Positions 8,828-13,817 of a stretch of 13,817 nt of DNA are shown piece after piece. Where the stretch lies: contig JAGOJE010000008.1 of the NCBI GenBank assembly GCA_017995275.1, forward strand, positions 1 through 13,817. The letters are read 5' to 3'. Source of the stretch: Rickettsiaceae bacterium (GTDB lineage: Bacteria > Pseudomonadota > Alphaproteobacteria > Rickettsiales > Rickettsiaceae). The position numbers were made by a program, and so were the translations under genes. The stretch's first letter is position 1. Each line of letters begins with the position of its first letter. Below the pieces are notes generated by a model that did not search any database, had not been told where the DNA came from, and saw nothing but the letters and a program-made list of their open reading frames with translations.

Positions 8828-10586
8828 AGAATCTCTACATAATCAACTAATAACACGGAGAGCATTCGTACTTGGAGCATCAGGAACTGGAATGCTTTCC
8901 TTGCTTGCTATGAGAATGTTTTACATGCAAGCAATAAAATCCGATGATTATAGAATCTTGTCTGACCAGAATAGAATTAGCCCAATAATGATACATCCAC
9001 TGCGGGGTAACATATTCGACTGCAAAAACCGCTTAATCGCTGGGAATAGACGCTCCTTTTGCCTAATTCTAGACAAGAACGAAAACAAAAATTATAAAAC
9101 ATCCTTAGATTTTTTATTTGAAATCTTAAGCCTTACAGAAAGTCAGAAAAATCTGATCCATAAAAAAATCGCTAAACAAGGCCTTAAAACACCTCTTAAT
9201 ATAATGGATGATATTTCATGGGAGCAACTTACTATAGTCGAGGAAAATATAGCAAAACTTCCTGGAATATATGTAGAAATAAAAGAAGTACGCGAGTACA
9301 AATATGATGAAACCTTAGCTCATATAGTTGGATATACTGGAATATTAAACGAAAAGGAAAAAAGAGAACTTGGCATAAACAATGTTGGTAATTTTTTACT
9401 TGGAAAAAACGGCCTAGAGAAATATTACGAATCAACGTTACGAGGAAATTTTGGCGTAAAAAAGATGGAAGTAAATGCAAGTGGCAGCTACGTAAGAGAG
9501 CTATCTACAAAAGAAAGTGAGCAAGGTAGTAACCTTCTAATAAACATAGATGCGCAGCTTCAAGAAAGCATATATAAAATGTTGCCAAGCACAGGAGCTT
9601 CTGCAATAGTTATGGATATAAACAATGGTAAGATATTATCAGCTGCATCATCGCCATCATTTAATCCGAATAATTTTTGCGGTGGAATAAGCCAAGATTA
9701 TTGGAAAAAATTAAATGACAGCCCTTATAACCCACTACTCAATAGAATATCACAAGGCACATATCCTCCAGGCTCTGTATTCAAATTAATAACAGTACTT
9801 GCTGCCCTCATAGAAGGTATAGACCCATCGATGATAGTAAATTGCACAGGGGGAGCCTCTGCTCTTGGCAATAACCATTATAGATGCTGGCATACTGCTG
9901 GCCATGGAAAGCTTGATATGAAAGCAGCGATAGAACATTCTTGCAATAGCTATATGTATAAAATTGTCAAAATGATTGGTGGTGAGAGGATATTGTCTTT
10001 AGCAAGAAAACTTGGTTTTGGCACCGCAACAGGCATAGACCTTCCATCTGAAAGTAGCGGATTTGTACCGCATGAAGAATGGAAAAAAAGACGCTACAAA
10101 ACAGAATGGACTCTAGGAGATAGCCTTAACATATCAATAGGGCAAGGAGCCCTGCTTGTTACAACAGCCCAACTTGCAAGACTAGCCACAATAATAGCAA
10201 GCAAAGGAAAACTTTGCACCCCAAAAATAGTTGGCACCAGCAAAATTGTTGATCTTGGAATAGATGAGAGGCATTTTGAATTTTTACAATCAGCTATGTA
10301 TGATGTTGTAAATAGAGAGGGAGGAACGGCTTATTCTAAAAGAGTGCTAGACCCAGCGTGGTTAATGGCTGGAAAAACTGGAACATCGCAAGTACAAGCA
10401 AAAAGAGGCCAAACAGATTTGAATAATGTATCATTTGCTGGCAGAAACCATGCTCTATTCTTAGGATTCGCCCCCGCCAACAAACCTCTTTATTCTGTAG
10501 TAGTAGTTGTAGACCATGGAGGAGGCGGCGGAAGTGCAGCCGCCCCAATAGCACGAGATATAGTCATAGAATTATCAAAAATTTGA
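8817..10586 (+). CDS. mrdA: Penicillin-binding protein 2, elongation transpeptidase
   Basis: PBP2 cross-links peptidoglycan in the periplasm as the transpeptidase partner of RodA. The 589-residue product has an N-terminal membrane anchor (about residues 15-33), then a dimerisation/pedestal domain starting around MIHPLRGNIFDCKNRLIA, then the transpeptidase domain. All three active-site motifs are present: SVFK with nucleophile S320 and K323, SCN (S375-C-N377), and KTG (K520-T-G522). The RCW...GHG stretch before SCN is typical of the family. The C-terminal HGGGGGSAAAPIARDI is the usual PBP2 ending. The gene therefore looks complete and functional despite extra copies of its tail downstream (11833-11878 and 12384-12472). 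ATG 8817 overlaps mreD by 11 bp. No intrinsic terminator follows the stop. Confidence 0.95.
   Translation: MLNKESLHNQLITRRAFVLGASGTGMLSLLAMRMFYMQAIKSDDYRILSDQNRISPIMIHPLRGNIFDCKNRLIAGNRRSFCLILDKNENKNYKTSLDFLFEILSLTESQKNLIHKKIAKQGLKTPLNIMDDISWEQLTIVEENIAKLPGIYVEIKEVREYKYDETLAHIVGYTGILNEKEKRELGINNVGNFLLGKNGLEKYYESTLRGNFGVKKMEVNASGSYVRELSTKESEQGSNLLINIDAQLQESIYKMLPSTGASAIVMDINNGKILSAASSPSFNPNNFCGGISQDYWKKLNDSPYNPLLNRISQGTYPPGSVFKLITVLAALIEGIDPSMIVNCTGGASALGNNHYRCWHTAGHGKLDMKAAIEHSCNSYMYKIVKMIGGERILSLARKLGFGTATGIDLPSESSGFVPHEEWKKRRYKTEWTLGDSLNISIGQGALLVTTAQLARLATIIASKGKLCTPKIVGTSKIVDLGIDERHFEFLQSAMYDVVNREGGTAYSKRVLDPAWLMAGKTGTSQVQAKRGQTDLNNVSFAGRNHALFLGFAPANKPLYSVVVVVDHGGGGGSAAAPIARDIVIELSKI
10498..10586 (+). 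repeat. mrdA tail repeat, copy 1 (in the intact gene)
   Basis: The last 89 bp of mrdA, encoding the stretch from VVVVDHGGGGGSAAAP to the stop. This is the reference copy. 10541-10586 (46 bp) recurs without mismatch at 11833-11878. The full 89 bp recurs with 3 mismatches at 12384-12472. All copies end at the same base, the final A of the TGA stop; the flanks downstream are unrelated. Confidence 0.97.
10524..10544 (+). other. GC-rich hairpin within the mrdA tail
   Basis: GGCGGC (10524-10529) and GCCGCC (10539-10544) can pair around a 9-base loop, a GC-rich palindrome in very AT-rich DNA. It encodes the conserved GGGGGSAAA stretch, so codon demands explain part of it. The same stems persist in copy 3 (12410-12415 and 12425-12430). 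The identity shared with copy 2 begins in the right arm. The hairpin lacks a following T-run and lies inside the gene, so it is not a terminator. Confidence 0.55.
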
Positions 10587-10632
10587 GTCCTTCTAAAAAA
10601 GCTTGCAGAAATTAGCAGAAAAAGTTACACTT

Positions 10633-10665
10633 ATACAAATTCAACTTTCAAAACCGAATTTGTAT
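10633..10665 (+). repeat. 10-bp inverted repeat over the ATPase start codon
   Basis: ATACAAATTC (10633-10642) and its exact complement GAATTTGTAT (10656-10665) flank 13 bp. The right arm includes the first two bases of the ATPase ATG at 10664. In RNA this would form a stem burying the start codon; in DNA it could be an operator. No ribosome binding site is visible between the arms. Arms of this length can arise by chance in AT-rich DNA, so function is uncertain. Confidence 0.5.
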
Positions 10666-11806
10666 GAAAAAAATAGAACGTGTAGATTTTAAAAAACAAC
10701 TAACAGAATCTCTAGAATATTTTCCAATTACAGCCCTGATTGGCCCTCGCCAATGTGGCAAATCGACCCTCGCGCGTGAGGTAATAGAGCATTATTCAAA
10801 GAAACATTTTTTTGATATGGAAGATATAACAGATTTCTACCGTATGCAGAATATGAAACTCACACTTGACCCGCTAGATGGAGTAATAGTAATAGATGAA
10901 ATTCAACGCAAAACCGAATTATTCCCTTATTTAAGAGTTTTGGCAGATAATTTTCCAGATCGTAGATATCTTATTCTCGGAAGCGCATCGCGCGACCTTA
11001 TAGAAAAATCATCAGAGACCCTTGCAGGCAGAATAAATTACATAGAGTTACACCCATTTTCTGCAAATGAAGTTGGAGATATGAATACATTGTTAAATCG
11101 CGGTGGATTTCCAAGATCATTCCTTGCACCTAGCGATAAAATAAGCATGCAATGGAGGAAAAATTATATACAGAGCTATTTGGAGAGGGATCTTCCAGCA
11201 CTTGGAATAAAACTCCCCACGAGTGAATTATACAGATTTTGGATGATGCTTGCACATTATCATGGCAAAATAATAAATTACTCAGAAATAGGAGCCTCAC
11301 TTGGAATATCCGATACTACAGTAAGGCGTTATATTGCATTAATGGAAGATACATTTCTGATACGATGTTTAAAGCCCTGGAGGGAGAATATAGCCAAAAG
11401 GCAAACTAAATCGCCTAAATTATATATTCGAGATACAGGAATTTTATGTGCTTTGCTTGGCATATCCTATGCAGAAATACATTTAAGCCCTAAAATTGGG
11501 TATATATGGGAAGGTTTTGCTATAGAAGAAATTATAAAACATAATAACTACAGAGATGAAGAATGTTATTTTTGGGAAATCCAGTCACAAGCAGAAGTTG
11601 ATCTAGTGATTGTAAGTGGGGAGAAAAAAGAATGTTTCGAAATCAAATATTCTGATCATCCTCATATGACAAAATCCATACATAAAACATTTGAGCATAT
11701 GCATATAGAAGAATTAAAAGTAATCACACCACTAAAAGGCAACTATAAGATAGCAGAAAATGTTACTGTACTAGGTCTAGAAGATTATATAAGAAAACCA
11801 AATTGA
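10664..11806 (+). CDS. AAA (AAA_14/DUF4143) ATPase with a PD-(D/E)XK-like C terminus
   Basis: The 380-residue protein belongs to the widespread AAA_14 plus DUF4143 family. It has Walker A GPRQCGKST (27-35), Walker B VIVIDEIQ (about 75-82) and the sensor-like LILGSASRD. RGGFPRSFL follows, then a winged-helix region (INYSEIGASLGISDTTVRRYI), and KSPKLYIRDTGILCALL typical of DUF4143. Near the C terminus E311-x-D313 and E326-I-K328 fit a PD-(D/E)XK nuclease-like core. The cellular role of the family is not settled; the copies often look mobile and accessory. It begins 77 bp after mrdA, and an extra mrdA tail follows 26 bp after its stop, so it sits exactly between two tail copies. No ribosome binding site is visible and the start lies in an inverted repeat. 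Intact motifs argue that it is, or recently was, functional. Confidence 0.88.
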   Translation: MKKIERVDFKKQLTESLEYFPITALIGPRQCGKSTLAREVIEHYSKKHFFDMEDITDFYRMQNMKLTLDPLDGVIVIDEIQRKTELFPYLRVLADNFPDRRYLILGSASRDLIEKSSETLAGRINYIELHPFSANEVGDMNTLLNRGGFPRSFLAPSDKISMQWRKNYIQSYLERDLPALGIKLPTSELYRFWMMLAHYHGKIINYSEIGASLGISDTTVRRYIALMEDTFLIRCLKPWRENIAKRQTKSPKLYIRDTGILCALLGISYAEIHLSPKIGYIWEGFAIEEIIKHNNYRDEECYFWEIQSQAEVDLVIVSGEKKECFEIKYSDHPHMTKSIHKTFEHMHIEELKVITPLKGNYKIAENVTVLGLEDYIRKPN

Positions 11807-11832
11807 ATATTGGCCAAAGAGGGGCTCTAAAG

Positions 11833-11878
11833 CGCCCCAATAGCACGAGATATAGTCATAGAATTATCAAAAATTTGA
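11833..11878 (+). repeat. mrdA tail repeat, copy 2 (46 bp, perfect)
   Basis: Identical to 10541-10586 over 46 bp, ending exactly at the TGA of mrdA. It lies 26 bp after the ATPase stop. Perfect identity outside any gene implies recent origin or ongoing recombination. Just upstream, GGGGC (11821-11825) and GCCCC (11834-11838) form a small GC-rich stem-like element. The stretch from about 11815 may also be a decayed continuation of the mrdA tail, but that alignment is weak and needs gaps. Confidence 0.95.
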
Positions 11879-11950
11879 AGATATCCATACAACAAACCAT
11901 GACTATCCTATGAATTTAGTAATGACTACGATACACATATGATTAGTCAA

Positions 11951-12268
11951 TCAATTCTCCCCCAGATCACCCAAGAGAAACTTTCCTAGTGCAGCGATTT
12001 CTTTCATATTTTGATTAAACCAATCATGATAATTACCATTATCAATTGGATGAAAACAAAATGCCTTAACTACTAAATCATTAGAATTAGGATTGGAATT
12101 TGGATTAGATGGTAGAGCTGTGAAAGGATATTGCTCAATAGTCATAACAGATTGCGTTTCGGAACATAAAAATGTTATATATTTATCCAAGGAAAAGGTT
12201 TTTTCGCAAGGACGCTTCCCCTTCTCATGAGCTTCAATAGCTTGCTCGAAAAAATCTGTGAGCGACAT
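11951..12268 (-). CDS. Small orphan protein of unknown function
   Basis: The 105-residue product has no family I recognise. It starts at ATG 12266-12268 on the minus strand, preceded by a textbook GGAGG (12275-12279) 6 bp away and a plausible promoter upstream. The reading frame is therefore likely a real gene despite its small size. The protein is soluble-looking, with an amphipathic N terminus (SLTDFFEQAIEAHEKGKRP), a short NPNSNPNSN low-complexity stretch mid-way, and a C-terminal half containing HPIDNGNYHDWFNQNMKEI. It has no signal peptide or membrane segment. It lies between mrdA tail copies 2 and 3 and reads opposite to mrdA, so it looks like cargo of an inserted segment. A toxin, antitoxin or immunity role could be imagined, but nothing in the sequence shows it. 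Confidence 0.6.
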   Translation of the reverse strand: MSLTDFFEQAIEAHEKGKRPCEKTFSLDKYITFLCSETQSVMTIEQYPFTALPSNPNSNPNSNDLVVKAFCFHPIDNGNYHDWFNQNMKEIAALGKFLLGDLGEN

Positions 12269-12274
12269 AACAAT

Positions 12275-12329
12275 CCTCCAATTGTGTATTTAAAATTGCG
12301 AATACTACACTACTTTTACAAAAGGTCAA
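12275..12329 (-). promoter_or_regulatory. Probable promoter and ribosome binding site of the orphan gene
   Basis: On the minus strand, TTGACC (12329-12324) matches the -35 consensus at 5 of 6 positions. After 16 bp, TAGTAT (12307-12302) matches the -10 consensus at 4 of 6. Transcription would start near 12295, leaving a leader of about 27 bases that carries GGAGG (12279-12275), 6 bp before the ATG. The parts fit together well, but AT-rich DNA gives many weak -10 matches. Confidence 0.45.
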
Positions 12330-12356
12330 CTAAATATTTACTATTAGCGAAAGGCG

Positions 12357-12472
12357 TCCAACTGACTTCTCATTTCTGTATATTAGTAGTAGTTGTAGAC
12401 CATGGAGGAGGCGGCGAAAGTGCAGCCGCCCCAATAGCACGAGATATAGTTATAGAATTATCAGAAATTTGA
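12357..12472 (+). pseudogene. Remnant of the mrdA 3' end (tail copy 3)
   Basis: 12384-12472 matches the last 89 bp of mrdA with 3 differences: one Gly-to-Glu change, one silent change and one Lys-to-Glu change, all when read in the mrdA frame. Immediately upstream, after a 5-bp insertion (12381-12385), 12357-12380 matches mrdA 10476-10499 at 17 of 24 bases. Codons for Asn, Leu, Ser and Val align, but there is an in-frame stop. This looks like a decaying, frameshifted fragment of mrdA, not an independent gene. An open frame through it that begins at TTG 12227 is therefore not called as a CDS. Its last 12 bases also encode the end of the convergent ankyrin-like gene, which may explain their retention. 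Confidence 0.75.
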
Positions 12473-13817
12473 TAATTCTTCACAATGAAACTCAGTTTGG
12501 CCAGATAAAATCGAACAAAAATCCTCGTGAGAAATATAATGTTTCTCGATTGGTTGGTGACTATTTATAATATACCTACCAGCTTCATGGTTTAAAAAAC
12601 AACCAAATATATATATCAAATTCTCGAAATCTTTATCCACTAAACATTCATTTGAATAATAGGCTTTATCAGAGCCATCAACTTTAAGCCTTGTGCATCC
12701 ATTTTTGTGAAGCTTTATACCATTCTCACCGGTAGAACTCCTTCCTACAAACCCTACGGACAGAAGCTTTGATTCCTCAATACAATGATTTTCTGGAAGT
12801 TTAAAAAAACATAGATTTTTAAAATTTTCAGAAGTGTGGATTTTATATATATTTTCACCTAATACATTATCTATAGCTTTTTCATTAGGATCACGCTCAG
12901 CATTTACTAATTCCTTCCTTCTCATGCAAAATTCATGCAATAATTGCTGTTTTCTTGCAAATATCTCACCGGCGTCTGATTGAGAGATGTTATTATGCAA
13001 TGCAGCAGTAACAGAATAACCATGAAGTTCAGGATTCTCACTTAATAATTCATCAATCTGATTTACATAATCTTCGCGGTTCACCTCATCTTTAATGCAT
13101 TTAAGAACAAGAAGATCTATCTTGCTTTTTAAAGACTCTTCTTGCGAAATATTTGAATTTTTAGATTCCCATTCTTTGAAGGCAGCATATTTTTCGATAC
13201 ACTTATCTACTGAAGAAACAGTAATGGACTCAGGTTCTTCTTCACTTTTTGCAATTGGAGTTTCATCTGAAGTTATCGAACTACTCTCTTTCTCTTCCTC
13301 TAGTACATTTTCAACAGAAACAGAAGCTATTTCCTTCTCTATCTGCTCTATCATGTATTCTTCAATTATATGCAAAATCTTAATTTCTTCCTCAACTGAA
13401 AGAGAGCCATTTATAACTATCACTTCATTTGGCGCAAAATATAAAAGATCCCCTCCTTTCCTTAACACAAACTCGATCAACTTTTTGTCCCCAAGCCCAA
13501 GTATGTTACATACAGGATTCGTAACTACATTCGAATCGGTAGCATCATAAACTTTTGTATTTAAATCAGCCCCACATTCATTTAACAAATAAGTTATTAA
13601 TTCAACCTTTGTATTCAATGATATATTCTCTCCCATATTCGTAATAATTATTATGGCATTAGAGCTAAATACATTTCCATTAATTGGCAAACCAATATTA
13701 ACAAAATAACTCAATATTTTTTTTGCACTCTCATAACTCCCCGACTCAAAAAGATTGCATACAGTCTCAATTACAACGCGCGCTCCACTGTACCTTCCAC
13801 CGAGAATTTGAAAGTCT
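12461..13817 (-). CDS. Ankyrin-like protein with acidic linker and unassigned C-terminal domain (5' end outside the window)
   Basis: The frame is open from the right edge to TGA at 12461-12463, about 452 residues. An internal TTG near 13714 is not a convincing start, because coding continues upstream with ankyrin-like sequence (ETVCNLFESGSYESAKKILS). The visible N-terminal part has ankyrin-like helices: VELITYLLNECGADLNTK and KKLIEFVLRKGGDL. An acidic, Ser/Glu-rich linker follows (EEEKESSSITSDETP...SEEEPES), then a helical segment. The C-terminal domain is Cys- and His-containing, with GRSSTGENGIKLHKNGCTRL and the conserved-looking KAYYSNECLVD; I do not recognise it. NECGAD also occurs, as DECGAD, in the protein at 3107-5380, so the two may be related. 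The last three codons and the stop lie inside the mrdA tail remnant, in convergent orientation. A host-directed effector role is inference. Confidence 0.75.
   Translation of the reverse strand, partial: DFQILGGRYSGARVVIETVCNLFESGSYESAKKILSYFVNIGLPINGNVFSSNAIIIITNMGENISLNTKVELITYLLNECGADLNTKVYDATDSNVVTNPVCNILGLGDKKLIEFVLRKGGDLLYFAPNEVIVINGSLSVEEEIKILHIIEEYMIEQIEKEIASVSVENVLEEEKESSSITSDETPIAKSEEEPESITVSSVDKCIEKYAAFKEWESKNSNISQEESLKSKIDLLVLKCIKDEVNREDYVNQIDELLSENPELHGYSVTAALHNNISQSDAGEIFARKQQLLHEFCMRRKELVNAERDPNEKAIDNVLGENIYKIHTSENFKNLCFFKLPENHCIEESKLLSVGFVGRSSTGENGIKLHKNGCTRLKVDGSDKAYYSNECLVDKDFENLIYIFGCFLNHEAGRYIINSHQPIEKHYISHEDFCSILSGQTEFHCEELSNF

Noticed and set aside
11821..11838. GGGGC/GCCCC stem after the ATPase gene as a terminator
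   Set aside because: The stem is only 5 bp with an 8-base loop and no T-run follows it. Half of it belongs to the mrdA tail copy.
10587..12383. Integrase, transposase or insertion-sequence ends for the putative cassettes
   Set aside because: No recombinase motifs are present in the two genes, and no terminal inverted repeats match each other between the segment edges. The only repeats are the direct mrdA tails.
12227..12472. Plus-strand open frame of 81 codons ending with the mrdA-like tail
   Set aside because: Its only start is a TTG inside the orphan gene on the other strand, and its conserved part is just the displaced mrdA tail. A stop and a 5-bp insertion separate it from the mrdA frame. 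It is better called a remnant.
13095..13550. Plus-strand open frame of 151 codons within the terminal ankyrin-like gene
   Set aside because: It is rich in Ser, Thr and Ile from the antisense of the acidic linker, has no family resemblance, and lies inside a convincing coding region on the minus strand.

Overview
The window is strongly AT-rich apart from a few GC-rich patches. It uses the standard bacterial code: TGA is a stop and Trp is TGG. Gene content points to an alphaproteobacterium, most likely a host-associated Rickettsiales-type bacterium that still makes peptidoglycan (for example Midichloriaceae or Rickettsiaceae rather than Anaplasmataceae). The clues are a short ComEC of alphaproteobacterial type, two ankyrin-repeat proteins, a PleC/DivJ-like orphan sensor kinase, RodA/MreD/PBP2, and an AAA/DUF4143 ATPase. 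The lineage is inferred from gene style, not from any search.

Layout. (1) 1-3044, plus strand: the 3' end of a probable hisS, a membrane-anchored GT-A-like glycosyltransferase, and comEC, which overlaps it by 8 bp. (2) 3107-5380, plus: a 757-residue ankyrin-repeat protein, possibly a secreted effector, built from repeats of about 70-79 residues with a perfect 45-bp internal DNA repeat. (3) 5478-10586, plus: a tightly packed run of sensor histidine kinase, rodA, mreD and mrdA, with genes overlapping or 1 bp apart. It couples a two-component sensor to the cell-elongation peptidoglycan machinery (SEDS glycosyltransferase, MreD and transpeptidase). (4) 10587-12472: an accessory block. It holds an AAA/DUF4143 ATPase on plus and a small orphan gene on minus, and it is punctuated by two extra copies of the last bases of mrdA. 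(5) 12461-13817, minus: the 3' part of a second ankyrin-like protein with an acidic linker and an unassigned C-terminal domain. It runs off the window.

The most interesting structure is the triplicated 3' end of mrdA. Copy 1 is the real end of the gene. Copy 2 is 46 bp, is identical to copy 1 and ends exactly at the stop codon; it follows the ATPase gene. Copy 3 is 89 bp with 3 mismatches; it follows the small orphan gene, and a weaker stretch of resemblance extends upstream of it. Copy 3 also supplies the last codons and stop of the convergent ankyrin gene. This is what would be expected if mrdA once ended directly against the ankyrin gene and two gene cassettes were later inserted at its 3' end, each restoring the mrdA tail. 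No integrase or transposase gene is visible, so the mechanism is open. No gap longer than about 200 bp lacks a gene. I saw no tRNA, rRNA, CRISPR array or convincing intrinsic terminator.
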